Below are positions 1 to 10,999 of a stretch of 64,000 bases of DNA, in pieces (positions within the stretch are counted from its first letter, which is position 1; the number at the start of each line of letters is the position of its first letter). The position numbers and the translations under genes were made by a program. The DNA comes from Imbricaverruca yamaguchii (Eukaryota > Arthropoda > Thecostraca > Neoverrucidae), in the NCBI GenBank assembly GCA_034440575.1, contig JAOTOL010001306.1, forward strand, positions 1 to 64,000, given 5' to 3'. The notes under the pieces are model-generated. The model did no database searches. It saw only the letters and a program-made list of their open reading frames with translations, and was not told where the DNA came from.

Positions 1-46
1 TGCCATATGACCTACCAGCTGAATGTGTCGTAAAAGAACCCAAGGC
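1..46 (+). mobile_element. 3' tail of a tRNA-type SINE, cut by the window edge
   Basis: The first bases match the 3' core shared by the SINEs at 10390, 26543, 38120 and 44941 (a CCATATGAC-like word, then GTCGTAAAA followed by an AACCC tail). The head with the polymerase III boxes would lie before the window. Assignment rests only on this short tail similarity. Confidence 0.4.
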
Positions 47-399
47 TATTCTTCTGTGCCCATGACTGTTGGTCCAGTCTCAGGCTGTTGCTGATGCCTT
101 GGCTTTCTACAGAGGTTGATCCATAAATTTGTGTGAGGGTAGGGTGCCTTTTGGTATCTTTAGGCTGAAATCAGTTGACTGGGGAGGGGGTGCACTGAAG
201 CCTTCATGAGAAGTGCCGATGCTCATGAGAATGGCACCACCTGTCCATGGGTTTGCTTAATCCATTCTTTTTCAACTACAGTTATGCACTGTGATTCGTC
301 TCTGTGTATGCAAGCAAAATTCCAAAATGCATACATATGTGCATACCCGCATATATACATGCATAAATACATGCATGCATGTGTATACCCAGGTATGAA

Positions 400-821
400 G
401 TAGACAGGTGACCTTAGTTGATATCATATGGCATTTGGGGTTATGCTAAGACACACAAAGACGAGTCACAGAGCAACACTGTGGTCTCTGAGGATGATCT
501 AAGTGAAGCAGAATAGTTTGTGCATTAAAAGAAGTAGGCAAACACACAAATAAGCCCTAAATTACATACACATGCACACTCACACATGCTTATATATATA
601 CATATGCATGCTTATATATATGTATGTATATGTGTGTATGCATGTGTGTGCATGTGTATGTGATTTACGGCTTATTGTTTATTCGCCTATTTTTTTTAAA
701 TCCACAAACTATTCTTCACTTAGATCACCCTCAGAGACCAGTGTTTCCATGTGATTCGTCTCTGTGTGTCTTAGCATAATCCGAAATGCTGTATGGTGTC
801 AACTAAGGTCACCTGTCTTCT
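400..821. repeat. Fold-back (long inverted repeat) element
   Basis: The segment from about 403 to 560 (starting GACAGGTGACCTTAGTTG) recurs as an imperfect reverse complement from about 665 to 818. The loop is an alternating purine-pyrimidine tract (TATATACATATGCATG type). The matching arms of about 150 nt include the words ATGCTAAGACACACA and GATCTAAGTGAAG. No coding sequence is seen. It resembles a MITE-like or fold-back element; clear target-site duplications were not identified. Confidence 0.6.
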
Positions 822-891
822 GCATACTCATGGGCAGGATAATTATAGTGTTTCATACGTTCATCTCCCTTTCCCAAAAAAAGTTTTTCTT

Positions 892-1226
892 CCGACTTTC
901 GGCAAGCGATGCAATCAGCATCCGTGCTGTGCTATCCAAAGGGGGATCCAGTTAACATTGAAGAATGTTGATGTCCATGTGTTCGATATTGTCCATATCC
1001 GCTATCCTATTGTATATTTATTTTCACAATCCCTCGTGTCAAACTGAATAATGCTGCGTATTGTGTCTTCTTGACATTGTGACATAACTTATACAGCTGA
1101 ACCGTGCCCGGCAGGTGTGCAGCCCGTATGCGCTATACGGTGTCCGCGACTGCTGTCACGCGGTATGCGGCTGCAGGATCATTGGCACAATCATATGATG
1201 CCAGCTTCAGTGAACGCATGTCATAC
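892..1226. repeat. Direct segmental duplication, copy A
   Basis: About 335 bp that recurs in the same orientation at 1925-2264 with clear but diverged identity. Shared words include GTGCCCGGCAGGTGTGCAG, CATATGATGCCAGCTTC and CTTATACAGCTGAAC. The two copies are about 1.03 kb apart. No reading frame is conserved between them. They could be two copies of one unrecognised element or decayed terminal repeats. Confidence 0.6.
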
Positions 1227-1924
1227 AGTCATATTGGCAGTGAGAGGAAATAACGTGGCTGCACCAGCAATGCGCTGACATCCTACAAGCGAATCGTCAC
1301 AGGGCGTACGCTTAACGTTCGCACGGTCAGTTACCCAACATGATGCGGATGCATCGTCACTGATGGTGTGTCAAAAGGTCGGCAGTGCCAAGAAGCGTCT
1401 TCTGACGCGGCGTCGATGAGAGCGAGCCCTGGGACTGAATCGATTGGATCACACGTCGCACGGCTGATGTCTCCGTGATCGCACGCCACCTGACGGAAGC
1501 GTTGTGGAACACCATCGCAATGCCAGTGACAGGAGCCATCGTTGTACGGTTGCAACATTAGTGAGCGAACGAGGACGCTGTACCCGCAGCGTCAGTAGAT
1601 GTATAAACCGTAGCGTCAGAATCCGTCGTCAAGTACTCGAAGCGTTATTGAGTGCAAGTCACATTGGTGGTGGCATCAGGGAGATGCGCTGTAAGGTCCT
1701 AGCATTGTGGAACATGACCATGTGGCTGATAGCGATCGACCCGTCATGTCGCAACAAACACGGTGAACATGATCGCACGTGCTGAGCTAGGGTTACCTGT
1801 GGCGTGAAATACAGTAGTATTTTCGTCTACCACAGATCACACCCATTGCGAAATGAAATGGTTACCTTGGCAATGTATTTTATTTGATTCGTTCGTGATG
1901 TGCCGTACCTGTGGATAATTTATT

Positions 1925-2264
1925 CCGGCTTTCGGCAGCGATACAATCAGCATCCATGTTGTGCCATCCAGAGAGTGATCTAGTTGATATGGAACAATGT
2001 TGGTGTCCATATGCTCGATATTATGTCCATATCCGCTGTTCCATTATATATTTATTTCCACCACCCATCGTGTCAAGCTGAATAATACTGTGTCTTGTGT
2101 CTTTTTCTTGACCTTGTGACCTAGCTTATACAGCTGAACAGTGCCCGGCAGGTGTGCAGCTCGTGCGCACTATGCGGTGTCCGCGTCTGCCGTCACACGG
2201 CATGCGACTGCAGGAACATTTGGCACAGTCATATGATGCCAGCTTCGGTGATCACATGGCATAT
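1925..2264. repeat. Direct segmental duplication, copy B
   Basis: Second copy of the segment at 892-1226, same orientation, with many substitutions and small indels. The 0.7 kb between the copies contains no recognisable gene. Confidence 0.6.
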
Positions 2265-5050
2265 ATATATATACTAGTTATGATGGAATGTTGCCGTAGC
2301 CGTGAAGGGACTAGAGCATTTCGCCGTATTTGTGCGTATAACGTGAGCTGCAGCAACTCCGCGAAGCTTTAACACCAAGGGGGACATGTACCGAATATTA
2401 GTGTGTTGCACTTCACGATACCCTGCTGTTCACACCAACCTGTGATGCTTCGGGTTGCTATCGTATATCCATGTGTCAGGCTAATAAAGCTGGATATCTA
2501 CACAAACAAAACAATCCGTGACCTTCACCCAGGTATGTCGTTTTATGAAAATGATTGGGGTGGCTCAAGTGTCCGAAGATATGGACGGTGTCCTCGCAAA
2601 CACACTGAGCACATAATCACGTAAAATGCTATTGCGTGTTGATTATAAGCCGCATTATTTGACTAAGACATATCGAATGCAATATATGAAGTGCATCGCG
2701 GAATGAAAAGACGCAGACATGTTCTTTATTTCGGATTTCTCAGAAGGTTTTGAATGCACATCCGATACGCGGAACTTCTCGGTTGACATTCTACCACACC
2801 ATTCATCACTAAATCCAACGGCAGGGCAATCGTGATGGGGCCCCTAAACCGACATGAGAGGCCTCGGACCAATGTGAGAATCCCTGGACTGACATGTGGG
2901 GCCACATCTCCACATGGTGGCCGATGTGACGAATTATAAATCATCGGAGAGGAAACGAGATGAACTCTCAGGCGGTGTAATGTTTTCGGAGATATGCGCT
3001 CCAAACTACCTTGATAAATGTCACAAAGACTAATACCTGCTATGGTGCTATGCCGTCAGAAACTACACGCAGTTTTCGCAGCGCATCCCATCCTTGCGAG
3101 ACCATATTTTAATTATAGGAACACTTCCACCTACAGACGGTGCACACAAATTATGGGTGCCAACCTCTTACCAAATCTTAGATCCGCCGCTGGCCATGTT
3201 ATATTGATCTTCGATTATTGCGCGTGTATCATCATACAAAAAAATATATCGCAAACGGATAGGGGGAAACCTTCAACATGCGTCATAAATAAGCCGTATT
3301 GCAATAAACAATAATCGTGGCAGCATCCAAGGGCTTCGACCTACACCTTTTATGTAGCCTTAAACTAATTATGGTCGATTCCTCGCCCCGAAAGCCAGGT
3401 AAAGCGTGCTTCACAGGACTCCCGGGCGAAAATAGGTGTCTGGAATCTATCGAACGTCCGATAGAGTCCTTATCCACGCGTTCAGAGAGCGTCAACCATG
3501 TTTTGTCCGTGCGTCGGCTTAAGTGTTGGTGTGTCAAATTCGCGGCAAATATATACATATACACTATGTGACTACGGCGCGGGACAAAGACGATTTTCTA
3601 CCTTGACTTTGCTATAATATCCCTGTAACCTCAACGCTTATCGATTACCGGGGGGCCCTTAAGCCATGTAGTCGGCGCGCCCTTAAGCCCAAATAATCAA
3701 TCGATTACCGGGGGGCGCTTCCTCGAACCATGCACCTAATTGAAGTGATAAGCGGAATGATAGCATCGATCTACCAAGTAACTTAGAATATTGAATAATT
3801 AAATATTATAATATTCTGTCCGTCCGGGAGAATATTTGCTTTACCCTTTGGGATAATAAATATATATGGTGTCAGAAGGATTCTTGGTCATCCGGACAGC
3901 TCCGAACGGCTAACAGGAAGCAAACTTTCGGGCGGGATATGGGTGTCACTTTGTGATATTGGCTAAGGGGCCAATTTACCTTTCATATAGCATGTGTCTC
4001 CGGATAGGCTTTAGAAAAATCGTTGAGCGCAGAAGGGGCATATTCCGAGCTTTCTTAATTTTCGGCTCTACAGGCCCCATAGTTAAGAATATGTCTGATT
4101 GGGAGAGGGGGAAATCAATCATTGGGGAGGGCAAACTAATGATTGGATGGGGGATCAGTGCCCATCGTATGTAAAGTGACACCTTTGGGACAGGGCATAG
4201 ATTCTTGAAAATGAATTGCCTTCCGGGCAGCATGAAACGTAAACAGAAAAACGAGCGAGTAGACTCCTGCAGGTCCCAGCAGTGGTACTGTCGTTTACCC
4301 AGTGCTACCGCCGAATCTGTGTCTAGTGGAAACGTCCCGAAAATATGTTGATAAAATACGTGAGCAAATAAGGCGCTCGTGTGACCTCACGGTACTATAA
4401 TTCAATCGGGCATCGTCGGGAAAATCGTGGGATGAAGTCATAAAGTGTTGAGGCCAAGTGAGATCAACAGGGGCGTATCTGGGTTAAGCCTATATATACA
4501 AGATTATGTGAAACAGGAAAAACGTACACCGAAAAAACACCCAATCAAGATTACATCGCGAGTTCCACAGGCACTATCTACCCGAGTACATCCACACCAC
4601 ATCCCCCCGATATCGCGCAACACGAGTGGTCTAGTAACACAAGCGCGAGTCACACGTAATACCCGCATGGATGAGTCTTAGAGCAGCGGATGCGACCCAG
4701 GTTCTGTCAGGGTTCCAGGCCTCAACTGTTGTTGGCAGAGGCGGGTCTATTAATGTTGATCGTGGCAGGGCATCCCACCAGACGTGAAGAAAGAAAGTGC
4801 ATGCACTGAACACTTCTGGGATCAGGACACATCACACCGCAATGACGGCACCATAAAGGAGATCTTGGAATAGTGATCGGCAGGTGGAGAGGAATTGTCT
4901 GCGGAAAAGAAAGCCATTTCTCCTCTTGGAAAGCGCCAACGGTTGAAGAAGTCGTTGACGTACAGATTCACATTAGTTTTATCGCCGTAAGTTATATCTA
5001 TAACGTCAATGCAAGACGAAGTTTTGACTGAATAACTCAGCTTGGGTGCG
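2265..5050. other. No recognisable gene
   Basis: Only short unsupported open frames. A near-direct repeat occurs around 3640-3720, where the words CGATTACCGGGGGG and TTAAGCCCAAATAATCAATCG appear. The latter resembles a tail motif that recurs across the window (for example at 5067, 25850, 27813 and 47423). Confidence 0.5.
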
Positions 5051-5054
5051 AATT

Positions 5055-5700
5055 ATCAATTCTGTTCGAAGCGCCCTAAAGCCCAAATAACTAACTAACA
5101 CGGCTGCTTATGAACGTCCCTCTTAGCGTGTAGGGTCATGCTGGTTAGCGCGTCAAAGGCCACCTGCGTGCCAATTTTGAAGGAAATCTGGGTAGTCTGA
5201 CCCTGTCATTTGACTTTGAATGACTCATGTGTTCATGAACTCTTTGGTTCCATGCTCATGCGATCAGCACATCAAGATCTACCTGTGTGTTTTAAGGAAA
5301 TATGAGCACTCCGATTTCCGTGACCCTGGCCTTTGGCGTCTGTTAACGGCTATTTATGAGCACCCTTCTTAGTCTTTATGTGCATTATGTGCCTTTATCA
5401 GGATATGGAGGAGTATCTGCATGTCAATTTTAACGAAATCTGAGTAGTCCGACGACGGTGACACTTGTACTTTAACCCAGCATATCTTCGCTGCGTATTG
5501 TAGTACGATTATATATGGTGTTCATCATGATTAGAGTATCATGCTCTATGATCCACGCGCAATACTCAAAAAGCAACATAACCTTACTTCCAGATTTTTT
5601 TCGTTTGCATCGCTGTCCATCATATCTGCACCGAGAATGTATGAAGAAATCCCGACTCAAATAGCCCAGCTATTTATGAACGCCCCCTCTTAACTGGTAC
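5055..5700. repeat. Degenerate satellite, about 125 bp period
   Basis: Consecutive diverged units share the order TTTATGAACGCCCCTCTTAG, ATGCTCATG, GCATCAA, GTGCCAATTTT, GAAGGAAATCTG, GTAGTCCGACC and TGACCTTTGACCTTGAAT. The same family reappears at about 7900-8240 and 9730-10990, split by microsatellites and other arrays. Not coding. Confidence 0.65.
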
Positions 5701-5719
5701 TTAGATGATGACCAGGACG

Positions 5720-5721
<2 letters not shown>

Positions 5722-5784
<63 letters not shown>

Positions 5785-5800
5785 ATATGTGTGTGTATAT
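5722..5800. repeat. (AT)n microsatellite
   Basis: Long alternating AT run with a short TGTGTG tail, inserted in the degenerate satellite. Confidence 0.95.
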
Positions 5801-5829
5801 ATATGTATATACATATATACTTATCATTT

Positions 5830-6440
5830 GTTATTATATTGTTATTACAGGACACTGACACTGAGGTTGGACTACTCACATATCCATCAAAATTGCACAC
5901 GGGTAGGCCACGTACTAATGTCTCACGGCCACATGCGACCGCATACGGCTTCTTTCCGAATTAGCTCGGTTTATTACTGGGACCCTGTCTGGCTGTTGGA
6001 ATTTATGACTCTATGACTAATTTTAATGTCATTATGTAACCGTATTAGATGGTAGAACGAACTTCTAGCGATCTGTCACACGCTTATATCAGGCCACCAC
6101 AAGCTATACACGGCATTTGAGAAAGTTAAAAGGCCCCTCTCGGCTTTGGATGTCGGACCAATAGTCGCCGTCTTACTTCATCACCTGTCTGATTTAGTTA
6201 AGGTTTAACTTCACCTCGGTTTTTAGCCATCAATCTGATGCCAATGCCAAAGTGGCATCAATCTGATTTTTATTAGCATGAAGAGGGGGCAGAAGATAGT
6301 AAATTGCATGAAGGATATTATCCGATAATGCAAGACATTGCATAGCAGAAGATATGACACTGGACGCCTTTGCTGTTGCTAACAGCGTTGATGCCATTGA
6401 CGCATATGTCTGCCTTTGCTAGAGGTACCTCCCACAGGAT
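5830..6440. other. No recognisable gene
   Basis: No coding, RNA or repeat family could be supported between the two AT microsatellites. Confidence 0.4.
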
Positions 6441-6451
6441 AGCTTATACAT

Positions 6452-6507
<56 letters not shown>

Positions 6508-6560
6508 CGTGTGTGTGTGTGTGTGTGTGCATGTGGATATATATGTATATACATATTCCT
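6452..6560. repeat. (AT)n followed by (GT)n microsatellite
   Basis: Alternating AT up to about 6503, then a GT run to about 6530, then a short AT-rich stretch. Confidence 0.95.
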
Positions 6561-7200
6561 AGTAAACATGCCGACAGCGGCTCGCTGTCAGCTGGTGAGT
6601 GGAATGCTCGCCAATTTCGACATGCAGCCGACACCTAGCTGACATCCAGCCGACGGCAGACTGGTCCAGTCGGGCGGCACGCCGCGGGCCATGGTAGCAT
6701 TGATACGGCAGACCCGTGATGGCACCGTCTGACGAATTCTCCCACCAGAGTCAGATGTTGCCTGGTACAGAAACTGTGAAACTGCCGGAAGATGACATAT
6801 TTTCCCGAAGTTTTCCAGCATCCCAGGAGGATTCGGGCCTCGGAACTCAGTGGCGGCGAAGCCTATGCACAACCGCAATAACTATAGGTATTACAGACAA
6901 GGACATTGATGCCACTCCTATGCTCTTCCGGAGACCAATGGAAAGTCATATGCATTCGTGGTATTCTGTTACTAAAATGTACTCTGGAGTAACTGCCCGC
7001 ATCCGTTAATCCAATCACTGCACACCTCTCGCTGCGCGAATTATACAGGCCGTCATGCGAGCCGGTTGACATTTGAATTGGTTACTTGGCGCGCAATGTA
7101 ACGGCTTCCGCGTCAACGACTTGACCGACGTACTAGCGGCCCACGTACTGTTTTGACTCACAAATGAATTTTCGCCGATAAGCACAGCAATGCTGTTGTC
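6560..7200. other. No recognisable gene
   Basis: Moderately GC-rich unique-looking sequence. Short open frames exist on both strands, but none shows a domain or credible splice context. Confidence 0.4.
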
Positions 7201-7215
7201 CAGAGAGCTGATTTC

Positions 7216-7237
7216 AAGAAGAGAGAGAGAGAGAGAG

Positions 7238-7329
<92 letters not shown>

Positions 7330-7358
7330 GACAGAGACAGAGGGACAGACAGACAGAG

Positions 7359-7417
<59 letters not shown>

Positions 7418-7432
7418 TAGACAGACAGACAG
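7216..7432. repeat. (GA)n then (GACA)n microsatellite
   Basis: About 110 nt of uninterrupted GA followed by about 100 nt of GACA/GACAGACA units: a purine-only strand. Such mirror-symmetric polypurine tracts can form triplex DNA (established for this class of sequence). The long Ser/Leu-rich open frame on the other strand is an artefact of the repeat. Confidence 0.95.
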
Positions 7433-7499
7433 ATCGCAAAAAACAATAGCATCATATATTCAATTAAAAAGGGAATATGCCACCCGTTCCCCAATTGGG

Positions 7500-8240
7500 C
7501 AGTAACTCTTCACGTTACGTTCCTAAAACTTGGACCCGAATGGAATGAACGTTTATTTTGCATGCTTTGGCACGGGTCAATCAATTCTATAACTTTCGAT
7601 TTCTGCCCTTCTGCAAGGGGTGCTTCCCAAGAACCAATTTTGAAAGAAATCGTAGGCGTCCAACCTCGATGACATTTTACTTTTGACCCTAAATATATCT
7701 GTGGTGTTGTGTAATACGTCTTCTTGTGTTTGCTCATGTTAATCAGGATGCCGAGCTCTACCAGTATGCTGGCTTTCATGATGTTCCACTGGGAAGCATC
7801 AAGTATTGATTTAGCTTGACGTGCAGTTTGCCATTGGTGTTTTGTTTTTAATCGCTGCATGAACACACCGGGAAATATTTTGGCCCAATAATCCAGCTGT
7901 TCATGAAGGCCTTTGTCAGCCTTCATGCTCAGGACCGTCAGCGCATCTTGGACTATATGTGTGGCAATCTTGAAACGATTATGAGAGATCGACCTTAATG
8001 ATCCCGACTTCGACCTTGAGTATTTCAGCTGTTTACGAACGCCCCTCTTAGCCTGTATACTCATGATGATCAGTGCATCAAGTACTACCCGTGCAACAAT
8101 TTTGAAGGAAATCTAGACGAGGCCGGTCTCGATGGCCCTTGGTCCTTGGCTCCGGAAATCTCCGTATATTTTTGTGATAGGGCTTCTTAAATATGCTCAT
8201 GATAATCAGTGCACCAAGCTCAACTGGTAGATTCTCGGAC
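7500..8240. repeat. Dispersed satellite-type repeat
   Basis: Contains TGAACGCCCCTCTTAG, CTCATGATGATCAG and GACCTTGA words of the 125-bp family. It also has a segment (ATGTTCCAC, GCTTGACGTGCA, AATCGCTGC) repeated at about 9615-9700 and 10600-10720. The 184-codon minus-strand open frame covering most of this stretch (7510-8064) is built from repeat sequence and is not called as a gene. Confidence 0.55.
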
Positions 8241-8870
8241 AAATGTACGCATGACGATACACCTAAGTAAATGTAAATAAGCAAATGCACGTATGCATAA
8301 AGGTACGTATGACAAATGTACGCAAGATACGTCAGCGCAAACGTACGTACGCGCAAATGGACGTTCGTGTAACCGAGATATATCACTGCTGTTATTTTAA
8401 TGTATGTACGTGATCCAAAAATACATCATCGCAGATATGCGTAAGGGCAAATGGACGTAAGCGCAAGCATAAGTATGCGTAAGTGTACGTAAACGCAAAA
8501 GTACGTTAGCATAAATGCATATAAGCGCAAATGTACGTATGCGCAATTATATATCAGAGCAGATATACGAATGCGCAGAAGTACGTAATCGCAAATGTAC
8601 GTACGCGTGTTTGCGAATATGCGTCAGCGCAAAAGTGTGTCAGAGCAAATGCATACAGGCACATATGGACGTATGCGCAAACTTACATGAGGCAGATGAA
8701 CGTAAGTGCAGATGTACGAAGGCGCAAAAATACTCATGAGAAATAGATGAATGGCAGATGTACACAAGAGCAATTATGCGCATGGTAAAGGTCCATAAGT
8801 GAATATACGTAGGCGCAAATGTGCGTATGGCATACGTATCCAGCCAAACGTATGAAAACGTAAAGATACG
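8240..8870 (+). repeat. 16-nt degenerate minisatellite, left arm
   Basis: Tandem, diverged copies of a roughly 16-nt unit of type GCGCAAATGTACGTAA, each centred on the self-complementary word TACGTA. About 40 units. Runs into an array of the reverse-complement unit near 8880-8900. Confidence 0.85.
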
Positions 8871-8889
8871 TATGCGTAACTGTACGCGC

Positions 8890-9612
8890 ATTGGCTTATA
8901 CATACATTTACTTTACGTACATGTGCGTTTACATACTTGTACGTTTACGTACATTTGCTCTTATATGCCTTTATTCTTACATACATTTGCACTTACGTAC
9001 ATTTGCGCATATGTACCTTTGCACATACGCTCCTTTACGCATAGGTGCTTTTGGAGATTATGTACATTTCGCTTACGTACATTTAGACATGCGCATAATT
9101 GCACATGTCTGTATTTGCTCTTAGGTACATTTGTGCTTACGTACATCTGCGCATACATACATTTGTGCATGCGCACATTTGCGTATACGTACTTTTGCTC
9201 TGACGTGCCTTTGTTCATTCGTACTTCTGTGCGTACGTACATTTACGCATACGTACAGTTGCACATCCGTACATTTGCGCTTGCGTGCATCTACGCATGC
9301 GTACATTTGTACATGCGTTCATTTGCGCATACGTACATTTGCCATCTGTACTTTTGCGCTTGCGTATAATTACGAACATGTTATGCATACGTATATTTGC
9401 GTCTCCGAACATTAGAGCATACACACTTTTGCACTTCCGTACATTTGCGTATACGTACATTTGCGCTTAACTACATTTGTCATACGTACATATGCGCTGA
9501 CGAACGATTACCATACGTACATCTATGCCTACGTACATTTGCTTCGGTACATTTCAGTATGGACATCTGTCACGCATACATTTGCTTTACGTACATTTGT
9601 CCGTTTACCCTA
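8890..9612 (-). repeat. 16-nt degenerate minisatellite, right (inverted) arm
   Basis: The same unit as the left arm but read as its complement (type TTACGTACATTTGCGC), about 45 copies. Together the two arms make a large imperfect inverted repeat of more than 1.3 kb with its axis near 8880. Confidence 0.85.
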
Positions 9613-9729
9613 CCAGTATGCTAGTTTTCACGATGCTCCCCCTGTAAAAATGAAATTTGAATGTTGCTTGATGTGCATATTGATATTCGTTTTGTGCTAT
9701 TAATAGCTACATATGCACACCCAAAAATG

Positions 9730-10374
9730 TTTGGACACAAATAATCGAGCCGTTTATGAACGACCATCTTGGCTTGTATGCTCATGAGGGTTAGTTCATC
9801 CTAGAATAAATGTGTGCCTATTTTGAATGAATTCTAAGAAGTCCCACCCCAATGACCCCGCCCTCTGATATTTTATGCTGATGATGGTCAGTGCATCAAT
9901 TACTCCGCGTGTACAAACTTTGAAGAAAATCTTAATAGTCCGACCTCATTGACCCTGACCCTTGACACTGAATAGCTCAACTGTTTAGCAACGCCGCTTT
10001 ATCATTCATGCCCATGGTCGTCAGTTAGTCCTTGACTACATGTGTGCCATTAACAATATATATCAGTGGTCCGACCACAATGATCTCGACCTTTGATCTT
10101 GAATAACTCAGCTGTTTATGAACGGCCCTCTTAGCCTTTGTGTTCATGATGATCCGTGCATCAATTATGACTATTCCACCAATTGTTAACGGAATCTGAA
10201 GAATCCAACCTCAATAACTCTAACCTTTGACATTACATATCTCAGCTGATCGTGAATGCTCCTCTTAGCTTGTATGCTCATGTAATTAGTGTATCGAGTA
10301 CTACCCATCTGCTAATTTCGAAGGTAATCTCGATGACCTTTGACCTTTGACCATGAATATCCCAGTGATGTTTT
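9730..10374. repeat. Degenerate 125-130 bp satellite, second block
   Basis: Successive TGTTTATGAACG-type words near 9754, 9983, 10112 and 10244 give a spacing of roughly 125-130 nt. Units again end in TGACCTTTGACC. The SINE at 10390 is inserted in this block, and diverged units continue to about 10990. Confidence 0.65.
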
Positions 10375-10389
10375 GCAATGCGGCTTCTT

Positions 10390-10553
10390 CTTGGGGACGA
10401 GTGGCCTAGGGGTAAGTTACTCGTCTCACAATCGAAAGGTTGTGGGTTCGAGTCTCACCTGTCACTACTCTTCGCCCGCGACCAACCGGCGTGAGAGATT
10501 GGCGACGCTACATGACTCAACGGTCGATGTGTCGTAAAACCTATAACCAACCA
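10390..10553 (+). mobile_element. tRNA-derived SINE with target-site duplication
   Basis: The head resembles a tRNA: an A-box-like GTGGCCTAGGGGTAA near 10405 and a B-box-like GGTTCGAGTCT near 10445. It is followed by a body and a GTCGTAAAACC tail. The insertion is flanked by an exact 15-bp direct repeat GCAATGCGGCTTCTT (10375-10389 and 10554-10568), the expected target-site duplication of LINE-mobilised SINEs. There is no complementary acceptor stem, so it is not a tRNA gene. Confidence 0.85.
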
Positions 10554-10999
10554 GCAATGCGGCTTCTTGATTGTGCTCACGATAATCAGTGTACCGAGGT
10601 CCACCAGCATGCTCGTTTCCACGATGTTCCACATGTAGGGATCGAATATCAATCTAACTTGACGTGCAAGTTAAAAAAGAATAGCTTTGTGCTTTGAATC
10701 GCTGCCTTGGTCCAGGATAATTTTTCCAGGAGAGGTTTTGATACACATAATTTTGCTTTCATGAACGTCCCTTCAGGTTTTATGCTCATGGTCATCAATG
10801 CATTCAAGAGTACATTTGTGCCCATTTTGAAGGAATTATGAGGAGTTCACGACCTGAATGACCCAGACGTTTTACCTGGAATATCTCAGCTGTTTAAGGG
10901 CGCCCTGCTTAGCTTTTATAGTCATGATGATCAGTTCATCCAGTACTGCATGTGTACCAATTTCGAAGGAATTCTGAAGAGTCTGTATTTCTTAGATAT

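Noticed and set aside
7015..7494. Ser/Leu-rich open frame of 159 codons
   Set aside because: Translation of (GA)n and (GACA)n microsatellites.
7510..8064. 184-codon minus-strand open frame
   Set aside because: Consists of dispersed satellite sequence that recurs at 9615 and 10600 without a conserved frame.
10390..10465. Possible tRNA gene
   Set aside because: A- and B-box-like words are present but there is no acceptor stem pairing, and the unit is flanked by a target-site duplication, so it is a SINE.
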